A stretch of DNA of 64,000 bases from Chitinophagaceae bacterium. GTDB taxonomy: Bacteria > Bacteroidota > Bacteroidia > Chitinophagales > Chitinophagaceae. The stretch is taken from contig JAHBTJ010000018.1 in assembly GCA_019638595.1 (NCBI GenBank), positions 100,831 to 164,830 on the forward strand, read 5' to 3'. Within the stretch, counting starts at the first letter, position 1. Each line of letters starts with the position of its first letter. Under the pieces are notes generated by a model. The model saw nothing but the letters and a program-made list of their open reading frames with translations. It searched no databases and had not been told where the DNA came from. Below are positions 9,312 to 18,813 of this stretch, one piece after another. The position numbers and the translations under genes were made by a program.

Positions 9312-11717
9312 TCAGGGCCTGCTTATCTTTTCCGGCGCCATCCTTGTTTGATACCGCACCACTACATCAGGTCGGGAATCCCCGTCCGCCTCACAGGCAA
9401 ACGACACTGCGGAGGCGCCTTTGGACAACAGTGCTTTTCCCAGGACATTCAATTCAGACAGCACATTATAATTTTTATCCGTGAGTGTGGCCCTGCCCTG
9501 GTGATCCAGCAGGATGTACTGGTTGGCCTGCAGTTGTCCTTCGATCTTCACCACACCCAAAGGAGTTGTAAAGGAAGGATTGGCAATGGTTCCCTCCCCT
9601 TCTACTTTTATCCGCAGCGTATACGTGCTTTCTCCGGGGCTTTGCCAAACCCAGTCCGCCCCACCCGGCTGCCCCGGCTGCATTTCAGACAAATTACAAC
9701 GGAACCGCTCAGAAATGAACAAAGGATATAACAGGAAATTTTTATCATCCTTTTTTTCGAGATGCCACTCCGTTTCAGGATCTTTCAGTCGTTTTTTTTG
9801 ATCCTCTGTAAATACATTGGCATAGCGCAGCTCATCCCAGTTTTTCATTGCATCCAGCAGCAGGTCAATCTGCCCGTGGTTTTTTAATGTTTTCATATTG
9901 ATGCTCATGGCATACCCCGCATCAAATCCTGCTGACTCTGACAAAGCCCATTCCAGGTCTTCCAGGGAAGTCGTTTCAAACTTACGTTCCGCCAGCCGTA
10001 CCAGGAACCATCCCAACATCCGGGGGAACAGGTTCCTCCTGAAATAATCCTGGTTCTTTATCCGGTTGGCCACCTGCCCTTTGCGCATCTCTTCGCCCCA
10101 GGGCTCCCCCCAGTTCATCCGTGTATGAATGTGCCAGAGATAATGATCCAGGCGGCTGGCATCATTGATGAGGTCTGTTTTATTTTGAAGGCGGTTATAG
10201 TATTCCGTTACAAACCGTGCCGTGGCATAATAATCCTGCCCGGTGTACATGCTGCCTTCCAACCCATCAAAGGAAATTTGTTGTAATCCTGTTTTATTAA
10301 AGACTTCCGCAAGGCGATGGGAAAACTCATCCTGCAATTCCAGGTCGGGGAACAGCGTGCGGTACGGGTAATCCCATAGCTTGTATAAAGGCTGGCTTTT
10401 TTCATGAGCCGCTTTTTGTGTTCCGAACGCGCCCCTGGTGCAGCCGGTAAGCAATACCCGGTCGTCTTTTTTTTCGACCTTTCCAAAAGTGATAAGCTCA
10501 TTACCGATTTGCAAAGCATTTAATGTGAGCGGCACACTAAACAAATCGGACGCGTCCACTTCCAATGTGGTTTGCGTATCATCAATATTACCTGTAAGAT
10601 TTAGCTGCCCCTGCTTAAGCAATTTTTTGCTGGGCACCGGTGTTACATAACGATCATTGGTCGTTAAAAAATTGGATAAGGTATGTACTCCTATTTTGAT
10701 GCCTTGTCCTGAAGCTTTTTCTACCAGTTTTTTTATTCCCGCATCTCCGCTCTTTGTTAAGGAAGGATTCCATTCAAAATGTCCCCAGGTTTTAAACGGA
10801 TCGGGATGGTATAGCGTTTTAAATCCGGCAAGCCGTACTTTATCTAACACGAAATCAAAATCATCTTCAGAAAAATTGGTAATTAAATAAGATCTCATTG
10901 ACCCTCTTGAAACTTTGTCCCACTCTCCTTCAATAACGGGGTGGGGCAATCCCTGTTCTAACTCCACTTTACCAATTCTGCTCAATATCTGGCTTCGCTT
11001 ATCTCCAAATAGGGCAATTTTTGAACCGGCAATTCCGGCATCCGTGCCTTTCACCGGAAGTACAAGCGCTTTTTCGACCTGCTGTACTTTACGGTATTCT
11101 GTTTGTGAGCGGTTCCTGGCTGATAATTGAAACACTGTTCCATCTTTTACATCCGTTGCTGCAAAATTGTAGTATGGTGTACTTGAAACCGATAAGTCGG
11201 TGTTAGCTCCTGAATAGTTAAACAAAGTAGCATATGCCCCCGCGTATTCAACAGGTATGCCCCCGTTCGTTTTTATATTAAGTGCCTGCATGGCAAAAGC
11301 CACGTCTGATCCCTGAACTACCCCCACCACTTCGCCCACTACTTCATGCAGCTCCACTTTTACCGGGCCAAATACTATCGCCTTGTATGCGTCACTGATC
11401 TTACTGACCTCGTAGGTAATAGCCTGTTGTTCCTGCCGAACCAGCAGTTCAATAACCTGGTTGTCTTCCATTGTAAGCAGGAATTTATTGCCGGTTACTT
11501 TTAATGCCCCGGGAAGCACGACCCGCCCGTCTTTCACCGCAGAGATCATTGGATAATTTCCTTTACTGATAATTTCCCGCCCTTCTACTTTGACGGAAGT
11601 GTAAAATCCTTTGTTGTTGATGACAATAGTTGTAGAAGCTGTTTTCAGCTCCACTGCGTATATCCATTGACCGCACAAAATAAAGACCAGGATCATCGCC
11701 CATTTTTTACCATTCAT
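9312..11717 (-). CDS. Secreted TIM-barrel-like glycoside hydrolase of unknown family (paralogue 2)
   Basis: An 801-residue protein with an N-terminal signal peptide (GKKWAMILVFILCGQWIYA). A beta-rich N-terminal half (to about residue 265) is followed by GLPHPVIEGEWDKVS, LDKVRLAGFKTLYHPD and an inserted beta-domain containing LQIGNELITFGKV. Then comes LQDEFSHRLAEVFNKTGLQQ, leading to the ISFDGLEG strand end. These blocks line up one for one with the 761-residue neighbour. A further C-terminal beta-domain from about residue 690 (LRIKVEGEGTIANPSF) could be carbohydrate-binding. The candidate nucleophile is the Asp of FDG, followed by a conserved Glu. It is divergently transcribed from the AraC gene at 11965, which probably regulates it. 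Confidence 0.6.
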   Translation of the reverse strand: MNGKKWAMILVFILCGQWIYAVELKTASTTIVINNKGFYTSVKVEGREIISKGNYPMISAVKDGRVVLPGALKVTGNKFLLTMEDNQVIELLVRQEQQAITYEVSKISDAYKAIVFGPVKVELHEVVGEVVGVVQGSDVAFAMQALNIKTNGGIPVEYAGAYATLFNYSGANTDLSVSSTPYYNFAATDVKDGTVFQLSARNRSQTEYRKVQQVEKALVLPVKGTDAGIAGSKIALFGDKRSQILSRIGKVELEQGLPHPVIEGEWDKVSRGSMRSYLITNFSEDDFDFVLDKVRLAGFKTLYHPDPFKTWGHFEWNPSLTKSGDAGIKKLVEKASGQGIKIGVHTLSNFLTTNDRYVTPVPSKKLLKQGQLNLTGNIDDTQTTLEVDASDLFSVPLTLNALQIGNELITFGKVEKKDDRVLLTGCTRGAFGTQKAAHEKSQPLYKLWDYPYRTLFPDLELQDEFSHRLAEVFNKTGLQQISFDGLEGSMYTGQDYYATARFVTEYYNRLQNKTDLINDASRLDHYLWHIHTRMNWGEPWGEEMRKGQVANRIKNQDYFRRNLFPRMLGWFLVRLAERKFETTSLEDLEWALSESAGFDAGYAMSINMKTLKNHGQIDLLLDAMKNWDELRYANVFTEDQKKRLKDPETEWHLEKKDDKNFLLYPLFISERFRCNLSEMQPGQPGGADWVWQSPGESTYTLRIKVEGEGTIANPSFTTPLGVVKIEGQLQANQYILLDHQGRATLTDKNYNVLSELNVLGKALLSKGASAVSFACEADGDSRPDVVVRYQTRMAPEKISRP

Positions 11718-11964
11718 ATTTCCTTGTTTAGATTATCAATATACGCTCTTACGCTATAGTTACCTATTTGAGCCCGTTTTATTTCTTGAATAAATTTCAC
11801 TGATAAAGCATGTGTAAACCACCACTGATTTGATGGTTTTTAATGCTATTTTATCATAAAGGCGTGTTCCTGTTCACCTGATACACCTAAATGAAAAACA
11901 GGCAGTACTCAAAATTTTAAATTAATTTGGTACTCCTTTTTTCAAGCAAATATTTTAAAAAGTC

Positions 11965-12831
11965 ATGCAATACCTGTATGAAAATTTTACGTTTCCACCC
12001 AACCAGTCTTTTACTGTGCGGTCTGATATGCTGGAAGTAAAGAAGTACACTACCTTAAAAAGCCATGTGAACTTCGAGATCGCATTACTGGAAAACTGTT
12101 CCGGCAAACGGTTTATCGGGGATCATATTGAAGACTTTAATGGCACAGAGCTGGTATTGCTTGGCAGCTATCTTCCGCATTGCTGGCAATATTACCAGGC
12201 TGTTGACCCCATGATACAACCACAGGCTATCATTATTCATTTCTTTCCTGATTTTTTAGGGAAGCAGTTGCTGGAAAAGCCGGAAGCGAAAGAGTTAAAT
12301 AAGCTATTCGCCAACGCGGCAAAGGGCATACTGTTTACAGATCAAACCATTCAACGGGCCAAAATAGTGATGCAGCAAATGTTGTTTGAAACAGGACTGG
12401 GACGGGCGGCGCTGATGTTACGGTTGCTCGATATACTGGCACAGTCAACATCAGCAAAAATTTTATCTTCCCCTTATTATAATTCCATCGAAACATCGGG
12501 CGAAGCGCAAAAAATAAATAAGGTTTTTGATTATATATTTCAAAACTTTAAAGAGAGTATCGCTTTGCAGGATGTGGCAGACATTATTCCGATGTCAACG
12601 GCCGCTTTCTGCCGCTTTTTCAAGCAAAAAACCAACAGGACCCTTACCGACTTTGTAAAAGAAGTACGCATCGGGCATGCCGCCAGGCTATTGCTGGAAG
12701 GAGTGCACAACGTTACAGAAGCCTGTTACAATAGCGGGTACAATAATATTTCCAATTTCAACAAACATTTTAAAGAAGTAAAAGGATTATCGCCAAGAGA
12801 TTTTATGAAACAATACGAATTTTGCAATTAA
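11965..12831 (+). CDS. AraC family transcriptional regulator (cupin sensor type)
   Basis: A 288-residue protein. The N-terminal cupin-like part includes FEIALLENCSGKRFIGDH and a GSYLPHCWQ block. The C-terminal 100 residues carry two helix-turn-helix motifs: LQDVADIIPMSTAAFCRFFK, VRIGHAARLLLEG, and CYNSGYNNISNFNKHFKEVK with LSPRDF. This matches the AraC subgroup common beside Bacteroidota glycan operons. It is the only plus-strand gene in the first 19 kb. Its stop overlaps the stop of the convergent DUF5054 gene by four bases, and it is divergent from the secreted hydrolase gene at 9312-11717, so it is a natural candidate activator for that operon. Confidence 0.9.
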   Translation: MQYLYENFTFPPNQSFTVRSDMLEVKKYTTLKSHVNFEIALLENCSGKRFIGDHIEDFNGTELVLLGSYLPHCWQYYQAVDPMIQPQAIIIHFFPDFLGKQLLEKPEAKELNKLFANAAKGILFTDQTIQRAKIVMQQMLFETGLGRAALMLRLLDILAQSTSAKILSSPYYNSIETSGEAQKINKVFDYIFQNFKESIALQDVADIIPMSTAAFCRFFKQKTNRTLTDFVKEVRIGHAARLLLEGVHNVTEACYNSGYNNISNFNKHFKEVKGLSPRDFMKQYEFCN

Positions 12832-15476
12832 TGCAGGATAAAGCTCATGGGACTAAATTTCGACAATAAAACAGTAAAGCTATTGTTTTTAACAGATATC
12901 TTCTTCCCTGTTATTTCGCCCCGGAGATTAACCGGGACAGCGTATTTAATTTTCATGGAACGGGGTAACCTGATCGTTACGGGAGCATCGGCGCCCGCTT
13001 GTTCCCATACACGCAGCAAGGTTCCTTTGTTCTCATTTGCATTGGAACCAAATGCCGTTACCAGCACGCCTTTTCTTGAAACACTTAGCCCCTCTTGCAT
13101 AGCAGGTAACTTACCAGATGCATTATCAGCAATAGCCGCCAGCAATGGCAACCTGGCATCCCAGGATTGAACGGCAAGATCTTCCACCGCATTTGCATTT
13201 TTCGCAACAGGCCAAAAGCGCACCCTTTCACTCCAGGAGCCATCCTGCCAAAGAGGAAAATTGGTATTCCACATATTGTTATAAAGATTCACAAAAACAG
13301 TGGGCTTTTGCGGAACAAAGTCCATGCTCCAATGCCATAGTCCCGGCTTATCAAGAGAAACCAGTGGCGCATCAACAGGACAAAGGCCCACACCCGCGTC
13401 ACTCCCCGAAACAGCAACTCCCGTTGTAACGGCATATAAATGGCGGTTGGTTCCCGGAACAACATCAGCAGCAGGATTAACAGGAGCCCCCAGCCGGCCA
13501 AGTGTAAAAAAAGGATCCTGAATATGGAACGGGAAACAGAGCCAGCCTCCCTCGGGATGTTTGTCAGCAGTTTTTGTATCCACTTTCCACGTTACGTCAA
13601 CATACGGCGTATATTCAGCAAATGAAAAGCTGATCGTATATCCCCCGGCTAACCCTTTACAATCAGAAGCGATCAGGGTAACGGTGGTTTCTATAGCTGA
13701 TCTTGCAATATTCATTTTCCAGCCGGCGGGAGTTATAGCCATATAGGGCACCTGCGTTTCATCCGGCATGCCGGGTTTACCGATATCATTCAGCCCCCAG
13801 CCTTCCTGCAACCGGGAATACTTATTAAAAAAACGGTCAAACACTTCTTTTTTGCTGAACCGCTCATGCAAAAACTGCCCTACTACATAAGGACTTGTTT
13901 GATCTACCCATTCCCTTCCCGTAGCTTTTTCAATTAAAGAACGGATGCCGGCTTTTTCAAGATCAAAGCTGGCAATGAAATAGCGGGTCTCTATTTTTGC
14001 AGTATTTTCTTCCACTGGTTTATCTGCCTTAAAGGATATTGTTTTATACCCGTTTGCAGGAACATCTTCTGCCAATACCCTGCATCCATCCACTTCAACA
14101 ATACCCGATCTCTTCCACGGGAGCGCATTATATACAACCACGCTTTTGCCTTCTGTTTTAACAGACGATGACAACAGTTGCAGCCTGTCGTTTAATTCTT
14201 TATTCACAATTGATGCCGCGGTATTGGCATAGTTACGGTTATCGTCATACGACTGAAGCCATTTCCGTTTACTGCCGCGGGGCAGCTTTGAATAATCTCC
14301 ATCAGCGGGCAGCGGTTCATTTTCCATATCGGTCATCCATTGTTTCCATGCATCGCCGTATAAGCGCCTGGGGCCGTACTCTGCATTCATGCCCCATGTA
14401 TGCTCGCTGTAAAGCAGGCTTTGCTCATAGGCTTTAGCAAGCTGCCCTGATAAGCTGTTTGTCCGCACACCCCAGTAACGAAGATGAGTATCAAAAGCTT
14501 CCAGCGCCGGTTCAAGCGGGCGCACATTTCTCGCTGCTTTTGTTGCCTGTGGCATTGACATAACCCCATGGATCCATGTATCCGGCATATCGCCTTTTAC
14601 CACCGGCAATTCGGGTTGCTCCGCCAGCACTGCTTTCGCAAAATCGTCAAGCGTTCCAAAATGCACTTTTACACCAGGCATTTTGTCCTCGTATTGTTTT
14701 CTCCACCTGGCTACTTCTTCAGGCGAGGGCGGCCCATGATTATCGCCGGCCATGATCATTGACAAATAATTTTTACAGGGCCAATCGGCAGGCGGCAAAA
14801 AGCTGCTGCCATAATCAATAGTATAGCCGCACAGTATCTTCGAACCATCTGCTCCCTGCCACCAAAACAGTTGCGGCACACGGGGGTATTGACTTGCCGG
14901 GTTAACACCTATATGCAAAAATTCTATTCCTGCATGATGCAATAATGTAGGAAGTACCCAGCTATGCGAAGGAACATCCGTCATCTTAGCAGCAACGGGA
15001 AGCGGAAGCCCGTATTCTTTACAAACATTGCTGCTATAAGAAAGGCTGCGTACCAGGTCTTCCAGGTCCTGCGATTCGGTATGCGTTGAAAAAGCCAGCG
15101 CGTGGGGTGTAAGCATTCCATCCCTTACAGCCTGTTCAATCTTTTTTTTCCTGTCGGGATCCTGTTTGGTACCAAGCATTTGCGCATATAACGGCCACCC
15201 CGGTACTGTCCATACAAACTGATTTTCCTTAGGCAGCCCTTTATTGGCTTCCATAACTGTAAGCGATTTGTCCATCATTTCAGTACGGTATCGCTGAAAA
15301 ACATTTTCGGCAAGATCGGTAAAGCCAAGATCGAAATGGCTTTTCACCACGATCCAGACATCCGTAACCTTGCCGGAGACCGTATTATCCTGCGTGGTAG
15401 CATCGCCTGCAAAAAACAGACACGCTGTAAGTACCAATAATTTCAATTTCCCCGGTAATAGATACTTCTGTTGCAT
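12828..15476 (-). CDS. DUF5054 / GH38-like secreted glycosidase
   Basis: The protein has 882 residues from the Met at 15474-15476 (earlier in-frame Mets at 15500 and 15518 only lengthen the n-region). It has a signal peptide (LKLLVLTACLFFAGDATTQ). The mature N-terminus VWIVVKSHFDLGFTDLAENV has the H-x-D pair that ligates zinc in GH38 alpha-mannosidases, followed by QFVWTVPGWPLYAQ and DVPSHSWVLPTLLHHAGIEF as in DUF5054 proteins. The C-terminal half is the GH38-like beta-sandwich (VVYNALPWKRSG; WKVDTKT). The activity of DUF5054 is not established to my knowledge; a retaining, zinc-dependent alpha-glycosidase is the inference. Confidence 0.75.
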   Translation of the reverse strand: MQQKYLLPGKLKLLVLTACLFFAGDATTQDNTVSGKVTDVWIVVKSHFDLGFTDLAENVFQRYRTEMMDKSLTVMEANKGLPKENQFVWTVPGWPLYAQMLGTKQDPDRKKKIEQAVRDGMLTPHALAFSTHTESQDLEDLVRSLSYSSNVCKEYGLPLPVAAKMTDVPSHSWVLPTLLHHAGIEFLHIGVNPASQYPRVPQLFWWQGADGSKILCGYTIDYGSSFLPPADWPCKNYLSMIMAGDNHGPPSPEEVARWRKQYEDKMPGVKVHFGTLDDFAKAVLAEQPELPVVKGDMPDTWIHGVMSMPQATKAARNVRPLEPALEAFDTHLRYWGVRTNSLSGQLAKAYEQSLLYSEHTWGMNAEYGPRRLYGDAWKQWMTDMENEPLPADGDYSKLPRGSKRKWLQSYDDNRNYANTAASIVNKELNDRLQLLSSSVKTEGKSVVVYNALPWKRSGIVEVDGCRVLAEDVPANGYKTISFKADKPVEENTAKIETRYFIASFDLEKAGIRSLIEKATGREWVDQTSPYVVGQFLHERFSKKEVFDRFFNKYSRLQEGWGLNDIGKPGMPDETQVPYMAITPAGWKMNIARSAIETTVTLIASDCKGLAGGYTISFSFAEYTPYVDVTWKVDTKTADKHPEGGWLCFPFHIQDPFFTLGRLGAPVNPAADVVPGTNRHLYAVTTGVAVSGSDAGVGLCPVDAPLVSLDKPGLWHWSMDFVPQKPTVFVNLYNNMWNTNFPLWQDGSWSERVRFWPVAKNANAVEDLAVQSWDARLPLLAAIADNASGKLPAMQEGLSVSRKGVLVTAFGSNANENKGTLLRVWEQAGADAPVTIRLPRSMKIKYAVPVNLRGEITGKKISVKNNSFTVLLSKFSPMSFILH

Positions 15477-15568
15477 AAGTAATTTTTTTGTGTAACCCAT
15501 ATTCCTGTTTGTCACCATACGCTAACGCTTGTTTCTGGGATAATCAACATTGATCGTCTGCGAGCTGT

Positions 15569-16018
15569 CTATTCCGCCGGATTATCGAACCGGTAAAACG
15601 GCTTTGCTTCAACCCATGTTTGCCCGGACAATGTTCCCTGCACACCTTGCTGATAAGCGTTCATCAGCTTATTCCATTCCGCGCAACGCGCATCGGATGC
15701 CTCAGCGTTCTTACCCATTTCGTCTAAATCTGCCCCCACAGGTACTGTGATCTTCATTACCAGCAAATGATCATAACGGTAAAGCACAATTTTTCTATAC
15801 CCTGCTTTTTTAAATCCGGCTTCTACCTCCGGCCATACCTGTTTGTGATAATCAAGGTATTCCTGTAGTTTCAACGAATCGCTTACTATGTTCACTACAA
15901 ACACCCTGTCTTCTGATTCCTGCATTCCTTTTACTTCTTCCCGTTTTTGAGCGCAACCTGTTACCAGGAATACCACAAAAAATATTATCCCTGGCAGGTT
16001 AAAGATCATTTTTTTCAT
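15569..16018 (-). CDS. L-rhamnose mutarotase-like (DUF718) lipoprotein
   Basis: A 149-residue protein. An N-terminal lipoprotein signal with lipobox VTGCAQ makes it membrane-anchored in the periplasm or at the surface, unlike cytosolic RhaM. The rest follows the RhaM/YiiL dimeric alpha-beta barrel: LQEYLDYHKQVWPEVEAGF (candidate catalytic His in YHKQVWPE), YRKIVLYRYDHLLVMKI and an ARCAEWNKLM block near the end. RhaM interconverts the alpha and beta anomers of L-rhamnose. It lies between the DUF5054 glycosidase and the SSS symporter, suggesting it readies a released deoxysugar for transport. Confidence 0.85.
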   Translation of the reverse strand: MKKMIFNLPGIIFFVVFLVTGCAQKREEVKGMQESEDRVFVVNIVSDSLKLQEYLDYHKQVWPEVEAGFKKAGYRKIVLYRYDHLLVMKITVPVGADLDEMGKNAEASDARCAEWNKLMNAYQQGVQGTLSGQTWVEAKPFYRFDNPAE

Positions 16019-16072
16019 ACCGGATCATTTAATTCTTTATAATCAATATTACGAGCATTCAACAATTTATTA

Positions 16073-17623
16073 TTACCTGAAAACAAAATAAATCGCTCCC
16101 ATTACCAGGGCAAGCAGCCCCCACCTTATCCATACCGCTTTGGGTTGATGTCCCGCTTTTTTGTTGGTTTCTACCAACGATGGAAGATAGTGCTGTTCAT
16201 TAGGCTTAGTGAACAGGGTTACCAACACGATCACAATAGCAAACGCTGCAAACAAATAAACAGACAGGAGAAGAAAATGCGGCCAAAAACCTTTGTACGG
16301 GTATCCCAGCACGTGGCATAACCCCACAATAACCGAAATCAGCCCACCACCATATAAAACAGTTTCCGCGGCAATGCTGTTAACACGTTTCCATATAATG
16401 CCTGCTAAAAAAACCACCGACAAGGGAGGCGCCAATATAGACACCAACCCCTGGGTCAGTTCAAAAAAGTCTTTACCGGAATGAGAAAACAGGTAAGCGA
16501 TACATACGGCCAGCGCCGCCGCGATCCAGGTAAGCCATTTACCTATTTGCAATTTGCGGCCTTCCGTCATATGCCTGAATTTTGCCGCCACATCGAGTGT
16601 AAAAACGGTACTGAATGAATTTAGTCCGGACGATACCGTATCAACCAATGCGGCAACCAACGCGGCAATGCACAAGCCAAGCAAGCCGTGCGGCATCAAC
16701 TGTGTTACAAGCGTTATATATGCATTATCGGGTTGCGTTTCTTTAAACAATACAAAGCACATGATACCGGGAAAAATAAAGATGAGCGGCATTATTATTT
16801 TGAGCGCCGCTATGAACATGGCGCCGTATTGCCCTTCTTTCAGGTTTTTTGCCGCCAGTACTTTTTGTACAATGGTTTGGTCGGCACACCAATAATAAAT
16901 GGCCACTACGGGGTAGCCTGCCAGGATAGCCACCCATGAGTATTCCGGGTCGGAAGCCGGGCGGAACAGCTTCCAGTAGCCGGGCGGAACAGCCTCTGCC
17001 AAAGCCTTCACCCCGCCAATTTTTTTTAATGCCAGCCAGGTGAGTATAACAGAGGAAAAGATGATAATGAGCGATTGAAAAATGCCTGTGCGTACCACCG
17101 CTTTTAATCCGCCAATGGAAGTAAAGCTGGCGGCAATTATGGCAATAATGATGACCGACCTCATTAACGGCCATTGAAATACCTGGGAGATAATAAGCCC
17201 CCCTGCATACATGGCGCTGCCCAGCCACACAAACAGGATGGAGATCAGGCTGTAGATGATAAGAAAATTATACGATCGTTTTCCAAAACGCAGCAAGAGG
17301 AACTGTGGTACGGTAGTTACTTTGGTTGCCATATAATGCGGCAGGAAAAACATGGCAAGCAACATCAAAAATATCCAGGCCAGCCATTCGAAATTGCTGC
17401 CTACAACCCCCTGCGAGAAACCAATGCTTGCAAAACCGATCAACATCGTAGGACCGGCATTGGCACTAAAAAGTGAAAATCCAATTTGCCACCATTTAAG
17501 CGACCTGCCTCCTAAAAAAATATCAGCGGTTTGTTTCTTGCTGATGTAAAAGCCAAAAGCAAAAAGCAAAATCACGTAAGCAAGCAGTACCAGATAGTCA
17601 AGCGTAGCAATCGTTACATTCAC
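16073..17623 (-). CDS. Sodium:solute symporter (SSS family), sugar-type
   Basis: A 516-residue protein with about 13-14 hydrophobic helices. SSS landmarks are present: an N-terminal DYLVLLAYVILLFAFGFYIS helix, FLGGRSLKWWQIGFSLFSAN, FLPHYMATKVTTVPQFLLLRFG, and the YYWCADQTIVQKVLAAKN loop typical of the SGLT-like sugar branch. It lies 17 bp before the enolase-superfamily gene start in chromosomal order (that is, downstream of it on the minus strand), indicating one operon with the dehydratase-like and aldo/keto reductase genes. The probable role is Na+-driven inner-membrane uptake of the sugar or sugar acid those enzymes process. Confidence 0.9.
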   Translation of the reverse strand: MNVTIATLDYLVLLAYVILLFAFGFYISKKQTADIFLGGRSLKWWQIGFSLFSANAGPTMLIGFASIGFSQGVVGSNFEWLAWIFLMLLAMFFLPHYMATKVTTVPQFLLLRFGKRSYNFLIIYSLISILFVWLGSAMYAGGLIISQVFQWPLMRSVIIIAIIAASFTSIGGLKAVVRTGIFQSLIIIFSSVILTWLALKKIGGVKALAEAVPPGYWKLFRPASDPEYSWVAILAGYPVVAIYYWCADQTIVQKVLAAKNLKEGQYGAMFIAALKIIMPLIFIFPGIMCFVLFKETQPDNAYITLVTQLMPHGLLGLCIAALVAALVDTVSSGLNSFSTVFTLDVAAKFRHMTEGRKLQIGKWLTWIAAALAVCIAYLFSHSGKDFFELTQGLVSILAPPLSVVFLAGIIWKRVNSIAAETVLYGGGLISVIVGLCHVLGYPYKGFWPHFLLLSVYLFAAFAIVIVLVTLFTKPNEQHYLPSLVETNKKAGHQPKAVWIRWGLLALVMGAIYFVFR

Positions 17624-17640
17624 AACAAACAGATTAAAGT

Positions 17641-18813
17641 TTACATGGTAACAACAGGATGATATTGGGCTACCTGGTTATTTTGCCAGCTCCGGGAACC
17701 TGCAAGCAGGTCTTTTTCCCTGCAATAATCCCAGTCAATACGAACAGGCAAACCCGCTGTATCCGGCAGCTCAAACATCCCGTTTTTCAATTTGGGATAC
17801 ACGGAAAAATATTTTTCCAATCCCGACAGTAATGAATGTAAATATTCAACCCTGCATGCTTCAGATGCCGAAGCGATAAATGATGCAGTAAACCATGAAT
17901 AAGCACCCGACGAGAATTCAATCCTTTCTTTAGCAGCCAGGTCCCGCACCCGCATCCATTCTTTCACGCCGCTTATTTGCGTGGGCGCCGGTTGCAAATG
18001 GCGCACGCCTGCATTCACTAAAGCAGGAAATACCAAAGCAGAACGTTCCGATTCACCATACGCTATTTCCAGTGTTGTGCTTTTGCACAATTGTGCGATC
18101 TGGTCGAGCGAAGCGGAATGTATGGGTTCTTCCAGCCATGCTATATCTTCACTTCCTGCCATCTCTATAAATCGCAATGCCTGTTCGCCATTCCATATCT
18201 GGTTGGCATCCACAGCAAGCCTTATATTCCTGCCTAAAAGATTTCTTACAAACTTCACCCGGTCCGCATCCTCTTTTATTTTCGTCCCGAAATCTTTCCC
18301 CACTTTCATTTTATAACAGTCAACGCCTGCGTTCAAAAAGAAGCCTACCTCCGCTTCCAGCTCTTTCAGCGAATAATTGGTACCTCCCCCGCTGCCATAC
18401 ATTTTCACCTGGTTCCTGCGGGCATTCAAATATTGATGGAGTGGTATCCCCTTTCGCCTTGCGGCTAAATCGTGCAGGGCAATATCTACCTGTCCTAACA
18501 GCGCAGCCGCGGGTCCGCGGAAGCCTTCATTGCGTATTGCCCAGTACATGCGGTGATACAGCGTTTGATAAGAAGCATTATGGGTATGAAATAAAATCGG
18601 CAGCAAACAGGTTTCAAAAATATTATTGTAAGAATGAAATACCGGGGCTTCACCCGTAAACCCGTTGTCATCTTCAATACTCAGCATTGCAATTCCGTAA
18701 CTTTGAAAAGGGCCCATCGTTGAATCCTCAAACGGCACAACGGCTTTTACCGGCTTTAAAATCCTGATGCAGGCTTTTGTTATATTAAAAACTTCATCGT
18801 CTATTGTGTACAT
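17641..18813 (-). CDS. Enolase superfamily (mandelate racemase/muconate lactonising enzyme-like) protein with atypical active site
   Basis: A 390-residue protein with an N-terminal alpha+beta capping domain and a C-terminal barrel. The K-x-K base motif is clear (YKMKVG, about residue 166). The three Mg2+ ligands are visible in order: D in AVDANQ (about 198), E in WLEEPI (about 225) and E in YGESER (about 250). The usual Asp-His dyad of acid-sugar dehydratases is not evident: the QPD position reads LQPAPTQISG and the PH loop reads SSGAYSWFT. The gene overlaps the upstream aldo/keto reductase by 13 bp. The family fits dehydration or epimerisation of an acid sugar, but the missing dyad makes the reaction uncertain. 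Confidence 0.8.
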   Translation of the reverse strand: MYTIDDEVFNITKACIRILKPVKAVVPFEDSTMGPFQSYGIAMLSIEDDNGFTGEAPVFHSYNNIFETCLLPILFHTHNASYQTLYHRMYWAIRNEGFRGPAAALLGQVDIALHDLAARRKGIPLHQYLNARRNQVKMYGSGGGTNYSLKELEAEVGFFLNAGVDCYKMKVGKDFGTKIKEDADRVKFVRNLLGRNIRLAVDANQIWNGEQALRFIEMAGSEDIAWLEEPIHSASLDQIAQLCKSTTLEIAYGESERSALVFPALVNAGVRHLQPAPTQISGVKEWMRVRDLAAKERIEFSSGAYSWFTASFIASASEACRVEYLHSLLSGLEKYFSVYPKLKNGMFELPDTAGLPVRIDWDYCREKDLLAGSRSWQNNQVAQYHPVVTM

